A stretch of 64,000 bases of DNA from Rhynchopus sp. YZ270_cl-10 (Eukaryota; Euglenozoa; Diplonemea; Diplonemida; Diplonemidae). Position 1 is the first letter of the stretch. Each line of letters begins with the position of its first letter. Made by a program: the position numbers and the translations under genes. Below are positions 20,846 to 32,770 of the stretch, one piece after another. The DNA lies in contig OZ037866.1 in the NCBI GenBank assembly GCA_964035575.1, positions 1,240,001-1,304,000 on the forward strand, in the 5' to 3' direction. The notes below the pieces were generated by a model. That model worked only from the letters and a program-made list of their open reading frames with translations, was not told the origin of the DNA and searched no databases.

Positions 20846-22501
20846 GGTACGTACGTAATACGCGGCTTTTTAATTAAAATAATAAAATACGTAGTACGTA
20901 AAAATAATACTACGTACGTAGCAAGATTAGCCGCAAAATACGCGCAAAATACGTAGTAAATAAAGTATTTACGTACCAAATACGTAGTAAATAAAGTATT
21001 TTTATATTAATTATAATAGATATCAGCCAAAATCTGCTTAGCCGTATACTTCGGGGCCTCGTTCACTTAATAAACCACAGATGCAAATTTTTGAGCCTAC
21101 GACCCCGCATTTAACTCATTTCGATCCCCTGATTTCAATCCCAAAAAAATTTCAAAAAAATAAAAAAAAATTATTTTCTGAAATGACGTCGGCAGTTTTT
21201 TCTAAGTAAGAGAAAACCGAATGGAGTGGGAACGCTAGTGAGAGCGCAGCGGAAACGATAGTGGGAACGCAACGAGCTTTTTTCATAATGTTTTATTCTT
21301 CCCCACAAAATATCACGCGCAGAGAAACACTCGTTTTTCACACAGCGCGTCCGTTTGTTTGTTTTTCTCAAACGACACCTTTTTTCAAAATTTTTCCCCG
21401 GTATCACATATGATACTGATTTCCATGGATACACATGAAAAGGAGTTCCGTGCTATTCACAGAACTCGATAGGCGATTGAGCTTATCTAACAACAACCAA
21501 AACAAAAGAAAGTACAAAGAAGAGAATAAAAAATGCAGGAAAAATAGACAAAGAGAAAAACAAAGAGATTTTGACAAAGTGAACAATAAAAACTTTTGCT
21601 CTCCGCCGCCTCAGGTGAGAAGTTATTTTCCAAACACCCCGAAAATGAGCGTATATGGATTTCCGAGCTCCCCGCGTTTCATAGAAAAAAAAATCGACCA
21701 TTTTAGTGGAGTAGAAGTCAAAAAAAAGTGGCTCCAATGCTTTGTGCATGTAATACAGGGGATTTTCAGTGCAGAAAGAGTGGTCGGCTCCACCAAAAGT
21801 TGCGTACCGTGGAGTGTGTTTCCAGTTGACAAAAATGGTCGCAATTGAAAGATTTGTCAAAAATAAATCCAAAGAAAAAAAAATCGACAACTTTTGACAA
21901 AAAAAATCAAATTTAGAGACATCGCTGTGTTGGACCCAAAGAGGAGATTTCCTCACCGTACAAAGTACACTGTATAGTACCCAGTACATAGTACCCATTC
22001 TCCCGCCGCCCACTCGCTCGCCCCAGATGCATATTTTTGACCGTCCGACCCCGGAATTGAACGTTTTCGCACCCTATCTTTCCAAGAATATTTTTTTTCA
22101 GAATGTGCCCGGGCCATAAAATCGATAAAATCCACCTGTCCATGGTCAAGTACATTTGAGAGGCCGGGGGTGTAATATTTTCACCCGAAAAGGCGCGTAT
22201 ATGAATTTCCGGATCGATCTGAAAAAATCCGGGGTCGCAACATTTTTTTGGCGGATTTTTTATCACTTTAAAGTGGCTCCAAAAACAGGCCATTATATAC
22301 GGCTAAGCAGATTTTGGCTGATATATTATTATAAATTACCGGTAGTTTTAAACCGTTACAAGTGGGTTCCAAGTGGGTTACATACACGACATGTACCACC
22401 ACCTAATTTTGCCTGAAATTAGGTGAAGTTCAGTGGTTTTTGGTGGTACATGTAACATACATGTAACCCACTTGTAACGTTACAAGTAGGTTACAAGTGG
22501 G

Positions 22502-22957
22502 TTACTTCACCGTCGTGCATGAGCAGGTCGCGTCTGCACTCGAAAACCTACGAGAGCCTGGCTTCAACAACAGCACCAATATCGGGCAGCTACTGCGATT
22601 GGTCAACGAGATATGTATATAAAACTTCTCTCGACCAGTGGTCCTTTCGAAATGGAGGTCCCGTAAAGCTTTGCTGCTGCGTTCCGAAATTATTTTTGCC
22701 AGCATGAAGGTTCTCACCATCTCCGGATGCACATAGCGACCCGCCTGAATCTGAGGGAAATTGAGGTGATTTTGCCACATCTCCTGAAGGTTTGCCAGAA
22801 GTGACTGTGTCGAGGTCTGTAATTTACCTTCATCGCATTCACCATCTTTTCGAAGCGTGTCCGTATTGTAATTGACATGAAGCCGACCAGGCTTCGCGCT
22901 AACTTTTGGAAAAAAATCTGAAAAATCGTGTTTCGGGACCAAAAAAACGCACCTCAA
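22502..22957 (-). pseudogene. Possible second transposase-related fragment
   Basis: Around 22655-22700 the DNA resembles the part of the 24762-24070 fragment near 24345-24385 (both contain AGCTTTGC, GCTGC and a GCGAAA or CCGAAA end in the same order). The surrounding 151-codon frame has no other recognisable motif. Probably a decayed relative. Confidence 0.2.
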
Positions 22958-23158
22958 ATAGGGTTACGTCTGGGGGTGAAAAAACAGTGTTTTGTGGCAT
23001 TTCCGAGCCAATCCCAGGCTGTGGTGGGGTATATTCGGAAAAATGGACAAAATTTTAGTGACTTAAATTTTCACAAAATATGAACCCATACTCTTAAACA
23101 GGGGCATTTTCAGGTCTGAAAACCCAACTTCAGATGAAATTGTGGTGTTTTGACTGGG

Positions 23159-23945
23159 AACAGGTAGCGCCGCAGGCGCACGGTACCCAACTTTTGTCTT
23201 TTTATTTTTCCCTTTTCTCTGCTTTCTTTTGATTGCACGGGCCGATTGCTCTCCACGGTGGGGTCGCATGTGTGCGCAAAAACACTCTAAAGTACTCTTA
23301 CTCTGAACGATGAGATACCTCTGGTTTTAGTAAGGAAACCCCGGTCTCAAAAAGTGCGTAAATTTCCTGTGGCTTTTTCCCGCCCAAGAGGTCGTTTTGT
23401 TGCATTTCCGAACCAATCCCGGATTGTGGTGGGGGATATACGGAAAAATGGACAAAAATGCAGCGACTTAAAATTTGACAAACATGAGCCCATATTCGTA
23501 AACAAGGGTTATTTTCAGGTCTGAAAACCCAACGTGCTGAAGAAGCTATCAGTAATGTAGTGATGGCGGTGGGGTTTCAGTGACCACAGAGAAGAGTGAG
23601 AAAACCTAGGAGGGTTATGGCCTCGGAGGGGGTGTGCCCCGTGGCGTCCTAATCAATCTTTACCCGTGAGGGAGGGGAGATGTGGAGTCGTACTCAAAAT
23701 AAAATGAACACTGTACATAAGTACATCGTGTTTAAACATAAAGGAGGGTAGGGAACAGGTAGCGCCGCAGGCGCACGGTACCCAACTTTTTTCTTTTTTT
23801 CTTTTCCCTTTTCTCTGCTTTCTTTTGATCGCGCGAGCCGATTGCTCTCCACGGTGGGGTCACATGTGTGTGTGAAAACACTCTAAAGTACCCTTACTAT
23901 GAAATATGAGATTCTCTGGTTTTCTTAAGGAAACCCCGGTTTGCA
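23159..23945 (+). repeat. Direct duplication of about 190 bp
   Basis: 23159-23345 and 23755-23945 both begin GAACAGGTAGCGCCGCAGG, run through GCTCTCCACGGTGGGGTC and end AAGGAAACCCCGGT. Between and before them are repeats of the GTGGTGGGG family (22990, 23400). Confidence 0.8.
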
Positions 23946-24069
23946 AAAAAAAAACGCACCACAAAAATATCCAAAAATCCCGGGACAAAGGACAGAAGTT
24001 AGCGCAAAGCCTGAAGCCGACATCGTCTTTTTTTTTTTTTTTAAAGCCCACATCGTCGGTCTCGTTGAA

Positions 24070-24762
24070 GCCCTGTGAGACTTCTGCAACGTGCCCACAC
24101 GAACCACTTTGAACAAAGTGTTCTTGAACACCTGTTGTTCGGTTCACGAACGTGTCGATCCACTTTCCGGTGGATCCGCCGCTGACCGCAAGGATGTGGT
24201 TACCAAGCACCACCGCACCGTCAAATAGGAGCTGGATGGTGCCACTTCGTTGGAGATCCTCCAGGACCACCTCCATGTCCTCTTGGAAGATTTTGTCGAT
24301 GTGCATTTCAACCAGTGCGCCCTTCGAGATGGACGGGTCCCCGTAGAGCTTTGCAGCTGCATTGCGAAAATGCCTTGCTTGCCCGCTCGTTGACCCCCCA
24401 TAAAGGGCCGCGCGGGCAAACATCTTGTTTTTTTCGGTTTTGGAAAAAAGGCCTGTCGTCACACGCACCTCCTTTTCTTCTTCATCTTCGTCTTCAGCTT
24501 CATCGTCATTTTTGTCTGCATCGTCCTCGGGGTGTGTCTTCTTCACCTTCGTACCCTTTTTCTCCATCAGCCTTGCGAGCAGCTCTGTGTGCTTTATCCC
24601 GGTCAGGTGTTGCCTCAGGCTGTCCAGGTCCCAATTGGACCGGGGCCCGTTGCACGCCTCGCAGAAGACCACTTCGTCGGTCTCCTTGAAGCCGCGATCC
24701 AGGAGGGAGGACCGGTGCGACTTCTTCTTCGTCGACGCCGCACGCTTCCCAGACGCAGACAT
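24070..24762 (-). pseudogene. Truncated BED-finger transposase, hAT-like N-terminal fragment
   Basis: Starts at ATG 24762 with a basic tail (KRAASTKKKSHRSS). A BED-type zinc finger follows: C34 and C37 in FCEACNG, H51 and H57 in RQHLTGIKH. Then an acidic linker (residues about 78-97), an RHFRNAAAKLYGDPS segment like the region after the BED finger in hAT proteins, and IQLLFDGAVVLGNHI, resembling the strand carrying the first catalytic Asp of hAT transposases. Likeness is lost near 24070, after which a short second copy of the GF(K/N)ETD motif and T runs follow. The rest of the catalytic domain and the dimerisation region are absent, so it is a broken copy. Confidence 0.5.
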
Positions 24763-25364
24763 ATCTAAAAATCAAATCTGTTCCGTTGATGATTGGTGGG
24801 AAGGACGGGCGGGGGATAACAGCACCATTTTGCCATGTCAAAAAAAAAGGGGGGGGGTGTGTGTGTCATTTTATAACTTGTATGCTTTTTTTGTATGTAC
24901 GTATTTACGTGTGCCGAGAACTGTCCAATTTTGCAAAGTGACCCACTACTGGACGGACGGATTCCAAAAATGCAAATGCCGGTGTTTTTGGACGATGCAT
25001 CTTTCCCGGCCAAAAACCCTACCACAAATTATAAAGTGTACCCCCTCCCCCTTATACCAATGACCTCTCAGGGACCTGTCAACATAGCCCCCCTCCGGAA
25101 CACCATTTGAGTAATTAAAACTACGGTCAATATACGTGGTAACTATTAAAAATACGCGCATTTACGTAGTATTAAATAAAAATACGCGCAACTTACGTAG
25201 TATTAAATAAAAATACGCGCAACTTACGTAGTATTAATTAAAAATACGCGCATTTTACGTAGTATTAATTAATTATTATTAAATAAATACCCCTTCATGT
25301 TGCAAATACGTACTACGTATTTTATTATTTTTACTACGTATTTGCCGCGTATTACGTACGTACC

Positions 25365-26345
25365 TATTATGTATGAGGTCCTATATCACCAGTGCATAGC
25401 CTTTGTCTTTCTGTTGGGGTATGCGGGACTTCCCCTAGTCCTCAGGGTCTAAACGCCCCTGCCCTCTTTTATGCAAGTTCACCCTGGCAGGGTATATAAA
25501 TGCTGGGTCAGGCTGGCCCCCCTATGCTATGATGGGTGCTCGCACCCGGAGCATAAATGGCCAGCGGTCAGGCCAGAGTCGCTCTGCGGAGTCTCTCTGC
25601 CACGCCTTTGGGTTACGGTGTGCTGCCTGTAAGGACGTCCATGTATATCCCTAAGAGAAAGGGTGAGGCCCAACTGTCGGTACAGCATGGGGCGCCAAGA
25701 GAGAGATGTTGTGACCCCCCCGCCCACCCCTTTTTGTGTTTTTGGGTTTCTGCTCTCTTGTGTAGACTATCGTGCATCAAGCGTTGGGTGCAGCGAACTG
25801 CAGTACCTGTAAGCTCACAACTCTTCAACGGAAGGTGGGCCGCCGGCTGTCGAGCGGTTGTGAACCGCCCTCGTTCTCTTACGGTACGGGCCAGTCATTA
25901 GGTTTCCTTTTACATCTTCTGTTGTTGGCCGCAGGGTACTTGTGCTTTCATCCGGATGGCTGGCATCGTACGTGGGTCAGTCGGAGGTGCCTGCATTAAT
26001 AACTTCACTTTAAAATGGTGTCGTAGTTGGTATGCTGTTTGTTACACTGTTTTCTTTATCCTACACATCCTATACACCCAAGAATTGGATGTATAGGAAA
26101 AGCACCCTTCACTCCCTATGAAGGACCTTCCACAGAGAGGGAGAAGATCGTAGTTGAGGACGTTCACGTTCATGCTATACTCCAATAGAGAGGTTTTTTT
26201 ACTCGCCCCTTCTTTGCAAAAAAATAGCAACTCTCATTGAAAACTAGCAACACCTTTTGTTGTCTATAACATTAAAAGGGTTTTTTTTGTGTGAGGAGAA
26301 TGAGAGTGAAAATTTTTTCGTAATATTTTATTCTCCCCCCCCCCC
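25365..26345. other. Intergenic region
   Basis: No gene supported. A self-complementary stretch around 26064-26095 (ATACACCCAAGAATTGGATGTAT type) and C and T runs are seen. Confidence 0.45.
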
Positions 26346-26798
26346 TTAGGGGGTACGACTCCAGCCATTTTTTGCGCACGGAAAATTCATTTGGCATTAT
26401 CTGGTCATCTCCAAGGCAACTGCGGGTGAAAAACACCCTCAGAGTGGGTCACAGGGGGCCTGTGGGTCGAAAAACGACCCAGAAGCCACCCCAGAATACA
26501 AAAAAATGGAAAAAAATAGTGAAAAAACGGCTTTTTTCACGTTTTGGCCACTTTGGGCAAAATAGCGATTTTTCGAGAAAAAAATCAAAAACCGGGATAT
26601 TTTTTGACATCACAAAGCCTCCTTTGGCACAAATATACCCCAAAAGTGGCCTGTGAGTCCATTCCAACCTGTTTTGGACATATTTGACACTTTTGGAAGT
26701 GTTTTTTTGGTGTTTTTAGGTCAAAAAAATGCCCAAGACGTCCCCAAGACATCCCCAAGACACTTTGCACACCCCCTGTTACGGTCATATTTTTTTCG
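26346..26798 (+). repeat. Repeat Y, copy 1 (uninterrupted)
   Basis: About 450 bp present in reverse complement at 35556-37071. There it is split by the hAT element 35865-36910. The unoccupied target CCCAGAAT is at 26490-26497. The identity of Y is unknown. Confidence 0.85.
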
Positions 26799-26806
26799 TT
26801 TTTTGC

Positions 26807-27072
26807 AGACAACAACGCAGTGTAACGCAGCGTAACGCAGTGTAACGGAGTGGTTGTTAGGAAATAATACAAACTGTAAGGATCGGACCTTTTTGGAATC
26901 GAAGGATGAATTCGTGTGTATAATTCGATAGTCTTGTATTTGTTTCCTCTCTCTCTTTCCTCCCCAACCTCTGCTCCCCGACTCCAATTCAACCAACACT
27001 CACAGACGGGGCCAAAACAAACTCTGCGTTTCAAATAAATAATTAGAAAAAAAAAAAAAAAAAAAAAAAAAA
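26807..27072 (+). mobile_element. Poly(A)-tailed retroposon P, copy 1
   Basis: A 240-bp body starting AGACAACAACGCAGTGTAAC, with AATAAA shortly before the end, followed by 26 A residues. The second copy (33874-34134) is the same length, differs by about one base and has 21 A residues. A transcript copied to DNA and inserted twice, hence SINE-like or a processed RNA copy. No RNA-gene-derived head or clear target duplication was recognised. Confidence 0.75.
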
Positions 27073-27600
27073 CAAGTAATTGCTATCGGAAAAAAAAACG
27101 GGGTGTGATGTGGAACTCCATCCTGTAGAAATAATCTACAATAAGCCCAGCATTCTGCTCTTCTGCAGGTATGCTAACGCTCTTCGTACACTGCCAGACC
27201 CACTGGGACGCCAGCATCTGAAACGTTCAAGAAGGGGGGGCTGTCCTCTTCGTCCAGCACCATCTGCTCGATAGCGCTGTTGGACGCCCGCTCGGCAGGC
27301 TCGGCGTGGTCCAGCTCGTTTTTGTCCACAGGCTCCCGACATTGTAGTCGCCGTTGGAGCAGTGCGGAAGGAACACAGAATGCACAGACTACAACACATC
27401 GATCACACCAGCAAATCGCCAGGATGCTACGGTGGTTTCGAAAATCGCGCGGAGTTTTCCACAGCACACCCGTTTTTTTCTTAGCAATTACTTGTCCGTG
27501 TTGTTATTGTTGTTTTCAACCACCTTCCTTCAACCCTTGTAGGATCAGTTGTTATATTTTTCGCGAAAACATGAAATTACACATTTCAAGAGAACAAATT
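27073..27600. other. Unassigned region with a weak minus-strand reading frame
   Basis: A 97-codon minus-strand frame at 27174-27467 contains an acidic stretch (IEQMVLDEEDSPPFL) that reads like protein, but no family is recognised and no homologue is seen in the window. It may be a gene fragment. Confidence 0.2.
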
Positions 27601-28390
27601 AAAAAGAGTCCTTATTTGCATTTTTGGGCTCCGCCCGTGCAGTGGTGGGGTCAATCTCAAAAATTGGACAATTTTTTGACCACTTAAATTTTGAGAAATA
27701 TGAGCCCGGTTCCTTATACGTGGGGCCCATTTTCGGCTAAAATTTTCCTCAAAATCTGGTTTTGTAAAATTGACCCTTTACTCCCCCCCCACATCGATTT
27801 CAATACTATACCTTACTTCACCTACGGTTGCCCTTACAGGGGGGTGAAGGAAGGTAAGTTGAAAAAAGAGTCCTTATTTGCATTTTTGGGCTCCGCCCGT
27901 GCAGTGGTGGGGTCAATCTCAAAAATTGGACAATTTTTTGACCACTTAAATTTGAGAAATATGAGCCCGGTTCCTTATACGTGGGGCCCATTTTCGGCTA
28001 AAATTTTCCTCAAAATCTGGTTTTGTAAAATTGACCCTTTACTCCCCCCCCACATCGATTTCAATACTATACCTTACTTCACCTACGGTTGCCCTTACAG
28101 GGGGGTGAAGGAAGGTAAGTTGAAAAAGAGTCCTTATTTGCATTTTTGGGCTCCGCCCGTGCAGTGGTGGGGTCAATCTCAAAAATTGGACAATTTTTTG
28201 ACCACTTAAATTTTGAGAAATATGAGCCCGGTTCCTTATACGTGGGGCCCATTTTCGGCTAAAATTTTCCTCAAAATCTGGTTTTGTAAAATTGACCCTT
28301 TACTCCCCCCCCACATCGATTTCAATACTATACCTTACTTCACCTACGGTTGCCCTTACAGGGGGGTGAAGGAAGGTAAGTTGAAAAAAA
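27601..28390 (+). repeat. Three tandem copies of a 260-262-bp unit
   Basis: GAGTCCTTATTTGCATTTTT occurs at 27606, 27868 and 28128. Units are nearly identical and end GAAGGAAGGTAAGTTGAAAA. Each contains a GTGGTGGGGTCAAT block that belongs to a repeat family found at 22990, 23400, 24930, 58780 and 59810. The 172-codon frame here is only the repeat read twice. Confidence 0.95.
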
Positions 28391-31300
28391 AAGGTGCTTC
28401 ATTGCGAGGTATCAACACGTCATCAACTTTTCAAAATGAAGAAGATGAAGATGACGAGGAAAAAGAAGAGCTAGTTTTGGGCGGAGTCAGCCCGCTGACG
28501 AAGCGATGGGTCCTCTTTGTTTGTGGTACGTTTGAAGGTAGCACTACTGGCGCTGAGCCTCAAACAGGACGCGGCTGACTTCTGTGCGTCGTGGCTTCTT
28601 ATTTATTTAGCCACAGCTGGCCTGGTGCCAGAGGGGGGTAGGAGGCGCTGTTATGAAAGACGATCGTCCTACACATCCCCGCTTTCATTAGTTTCGGCTC
28701 ATATTACTTTTGCTGCTGGCTAACGGTTGGAGCAGGTGACTGATCCGAAGAGGTTTGGCTTCAATATGGTGACTGATGCATGCAATTATCCGAAGGTGGC
28801 TTGTCTGCTCCTGCAGGCAGGAGCTGCGACTGCGATTCCATCCTACTTCTTCTCGAGAACCACTGTGACGTTGCATTGTTATCAGTTACGCATCTGCTTT
28901 GGTTGTGATTGAAGACATGCCTCTGCACGGTGGACTTCGCTACACGGGGTTTCTGCGCGCTGCACTATGAAAGTGCAGACACATATGAAACAGGCATCAA
29001 CTCTGTACTGGGGATTTGCTCCGCTGCTCACGTTTGCCGATCGCATTGTGCGCCTTCGTCTCCGATGTATACGGGGGGTTAGGGTGTCCCTGAGGCCGAG
29101 ATGCCTATGAGTGGCAGTGGGTGGTGTCTCTAGCAGATGGCAGCGGCATACAATACCAAGAGAGGGCTTCCTAATGGCAGCATACGTCCTACGCCTCCCC
29201 TTCTGAGCGTGTCGTATGGTACGGTGTATTTATAAACATTGCCGTCACATCTGTCGGTCCACTGCAAAGGGACTGTCACCTTTCCGTTGCAGCAGAGATG
29301 CGCACCCAGACCTGTCGTCACAGATGAGCACGATACGGCCTTCGCTGCTTGTCGTGTTTCCAGATGGAGGGTTCTCGGGGTAGTCAGCATCGTTTTCTTC
29401 GCCCAGACAAATCAACGAGCTAGCCATCGATGAACGGCTCTGGGGAAGTCTTAGTGGTCCCCGTCCCGGGCGTTTAGCTCTGATCATTGAACGTCTCATC
29501 GGGCTCGACGCAAACGCGCGTACGGTGAAACGCATCGTCGCTGATCTGCGTCATCTCCACAAGGTTTCCCGAGGCGTGCGTGTTAAGCAGCGCCGCGTGC
29601 TTCGTGTTTCCAGCTAAGGTAGTGCCGATGTTGTCAGACGGTACTGCACCTCCCTTGGGAAATTGCCCGTCCTTTAAGAGGACACTGAATACGGTTATTT
29701 TTCACCCGTTGCAGCATCGGTCTTTCGAACTCAGTCGTCTCCCCTTGCGCGACAGTGAAGTCTTCAGTGTCCACCGAGTTGCTTGTGCCGCGCAGAGGGA
29801 GGAGTTCTCGACTACGCCTGAACGAGAGCTGCCGAAGGGGGGTCGTCCGCAGTGCGGTGGTGCAATCAGAATCCTGCGTGGGCAGGCCACTCTCTCGAGC
29901 ATTTATCTGTGTTTTGAGGAACTGTGTCTAACCCTGACGGTCGCGAAGACGATTTCTATGTTTCCAGCCATCCTGGCCTCTGTATCGTAGCATAGCACGA
30001 GGCCGTTCTGTACATGTCCTGCGTGGTGCTTCAGTGGAGGCTTCTCCGTTTTGGACTGGCTTGTCTACGGCACGTTTAGCGTCTATGGGGTTGAGGACTT
30101 TCTGTGCTCTTCACAGCGGTTCTTTTGTACGCATTGTTTGCAACGTTTATTCGGGAACGAGATGGTGATCGTTTTTGTTGGGGTGTGCAGACCAGGCCGC
30201 CTCAGTACTGCCCACCACCGTGATGTGTACCTCTCAGGGGTTCCCCGATACACCTAATGATGTGCGGACTCAGTACAAAATCTGCGGCGTAACGACGTTG
30301 CTTTTCGCCCCCATCTGGGTTGAAGCGTCTCAGGAGCAGGACACCAGATACCTTCAGGTTACCAACACCTTTTTTACAGTCCGAGGGCAGAACCGATCTG
30401 CACTTTATGCTGCCGCAGCTCTCATGTATTCATCTGCTCAGCGGTGGCATGCTGTGCAACCGCATCTGTTTCAGTGATGCGTGCGAGCTCGCGGTAGTGT
30501 CGCAGAGCTGCGATAATGGCACATGGTTCCCCGGTATTCGAGGACTAGGTTCACGTTTGGGTTCCGTCATGTTTGTTTCATACTTGTATATTATATCAAT
30601 GTCATTTTAACAGAAGAGACTTTAGTTCATATCATCATATTTAATATTTTTACAGTTCAAAGGCCTCCTCATTGTCGGACGCTAGTGACATGCGTAAGGG
30701 TGACTTGAGTGCCTTCAATCATTGTATTGTACTTGTTTCACATGTGGTCCCCTATCTCACACAGGGAGCATCTATTTGTGGTTGGAGCGCTGTTGTCTTC
30801 CTCTGATCCATTGGCGCACCGGACTTATAGTAGTGTGGGACTTATACTTGTGGAGGCCTGTGCAAAATGTTGCTCCGCGATAAGGTGGCTAAGCACGAGA
30901 GGCTTAGGTTCATTTTATACACTCTTCTTTCTATTTGCTGCCGGGCTGGAGCACAGCTGGTGCGTCTTTTGTATCCCACGTTGGCGGCCGGTGAGCGCGC
31001 TGTTCCAGACTATTTTACATACAGTTCACTACTCTCTGATGCGTTTTATTCCCTTATTACTCTAACCACTCCCCACCACAGGAGAAGCGTCGCGACCCCT
31101 CCGAGCCATACTACATATTTACCGACGTCTACGATTTCTCTAGCCTATCGGGCCCAGAGCCTCTAGCCTGTGGTCTCGTGCACTGGATCGTCGGGCCGAC
31201 CTCTCTGAGTGGGGGAATGGTCGTTACAGCAAGAACAGTGATTCTGGACAATAAGAGCGAAATAGGGTAAAGCAGTGTGACACGAGTTTGGGAATATGCA

Positions 31301-31600
31301 GGTCACCGCTAGCTCAGAGACAAATGCAACGCTGCACGTAGAAGTGCAGTTTTATTCTCCATGAGTGGAACTGTGCTATTGGGTGGACCCGTCTCCAACG
31401 CGCACTGTTGCTACCTATTTAGTGCACAATTATGGCCAAGCTGCAGTTGCACATTTATCTCTCATTTACGGCCGGTTCCTTTACAGTGATACCGGGGTGG
31501 CATGTCCATGTCAAGAGGGAGCACCGTTCGCTAGTTACGTCTCACTGCTTGGTTCTGTGAAAGAGTAAACTGACGCAGGAGAACCCACTGGTCAGGTAAA
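28391..31600. other. Unassigned 3.2-kb region, possibly decayed coding DNA
   Basis: GC content and short stretches on both strands (29200-30000) look protein-like, but no frame longer than about 135 codons persists and no motif is recognised. It holds one dispersed stem-loop copy (30885-30932). A decayed mobile element or gene family is likely; I cannot name it. Confidence 0.3.
30885..30932 (+). repeat. Dispersed stem-loop motif, copy 2
   Basis: CTAAGC-ACGAGAG-GCTTAG is identical to copy 1, followed by GTTCATTTTATACACTCTTC. Confidence 0.6.
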
Positions 31601-32769
31601 ACCTTTTCCTACATCGTTTTTTGCTATTCTTCCCCCCCCCTGTATTGACATGTCCTTGACATGTCGTTGACATGTCCCCGACAGCAGATCGGTAACACCA
31701 AAAAAGGCCAAAAAAAAAATGGGAATATGGGTGGTGGGCAAAGGTGAGTAGTGTACTTTCAGTATTTTGCACCCCCTAAAAAAAACAAAAAAAGGGGGGA
31801 AGTCGTTGCGACACGGCGAATACTAAATGACGAATCGTGACAGCATGAATTACAAACGGATGCACAGTCATTTCTAAAAAAAGGGGGAGCGATCGTCTTT
31901 TGGTGGATGGATGGTGAAAAACTAGGTGGGAACGAGTTCAAGTAAATATGCTGACCAAAAACAGAAGGTGTGTATACTGTTTCATTATCCGCCCTCAGCA
32001 ATAAAAGGACGCCCACGTTTTTTGTTTGTTTTATCATTTTTGATCTTTTTGTGAAGTAAAAAGAAAAACGAGAAAAAACCAGAGTCTCATGAACGAATGC
32101 TCTCTCAAGTTTTGAAGCGGGGTGAGGGTAATAAATGGGGTAAATCATAGAAGTAAAGTTAGTTTGGATTGATGCCTCCATGACTGACCCACCAGCCAGC
32201 CCTGGATAATGAAAAGTTTATAAGATGAACCTCAGCCTCTCCTGCTCAGTCACCTTGATCACAATCGTTATCTGACAAAAGCACATCAAATTAAAAGAGA
32301 GAAAAGAGGGAACACATGATGCTGAAAGGCTCTCGCCTACAAATACAATCGGTAACTATTTGTCTGGTGAAAAAAAAAGTACGACACTAGTCGTGACTAG
32401 TCACTTTTTTGTTCACGCGGGGGGAGTGTTTGTCTCTTAACTCTCTGCTTTCATCTTTTTTAAAAATTCCTGGTCGTGATAGTTCGCGAACTCCCCTGCA
32501 GTCAGGTCAACGCAGGGTACGAATAATTAACGATATAATTCAATATTTGGATAGTTCAGTGACTTCACAGACCCGACACCATTGATGTGTCTCAACCAAA
32601 ACTTAATAAGTAAAGAGCTTTTCTTGAAGAGAGGAAAGAAAACACATTACATACTGTGGCCAATGTTGCCTATTAATTCGCTCTCTGGCACTTCGCACCG
32701 TTGCAAGCTGTACGTCTCACTGCTGAGGCCCACAGTGGTGTCTATTCGTGCTGGTCGCTCTCAGTGACT
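31601..32769. other. Intergenic region
   Basis: AT-rich. No gene supported. Carries stem-loop motif copy 3 on the minus strand and TTGACATGTC repeats near 31646-31675. Confidence 0.45.
32208..32253 (-). repeat. Dispersed stem-loop motif, copy 3
   Basis: The minus strand reads GACTGAGCAGGAGAGGCTGA followed by GGTTCATCTTATAAACTTTT; the tail matches copy 1 closely. Confidence 0.6.
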
Positions 32770-32770
32770 C

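Larger units (their letters stand above)
20846..25364. mobile_element. 4.5-kb inverted-repeat element with TACGTA-rich ends, probable DNA transposon
   Basis: The ends are inverted repeats GGTACGTACGTAATACGCGG, each bounded by TA (20844-20845, 25365-25366). CATACATA just outside is also inverted. Subterminal zones (20846-21010, 25110-25364) are packed with TACGTAGTA and ATACGCGCA motifs that could bind transposase. It contains a truncated BED-finger transposase fragment (24070-24762, minus), an imperfect palindrome (22345-22480) and a direct duplication (23159-23345 and 23755-23945). The superfamily is not settled: TA ends do not fit hAT, so the transposase fragment may be a nested insertion. 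Confidence 0.6.

Noticed and set aside
21435-21848. 137-codon frame rich in K, N and R
   Set aside because: AT-rich composition explains it. No motif, poor start context, inside a transposon-like element.
27691-28578. Frames of 172 and 121 codons starting MRNMSPVPYTWG
   Set aside because: They repeat because the 260-bp unit repeats. The peptide is low in complexity and matches nothing.
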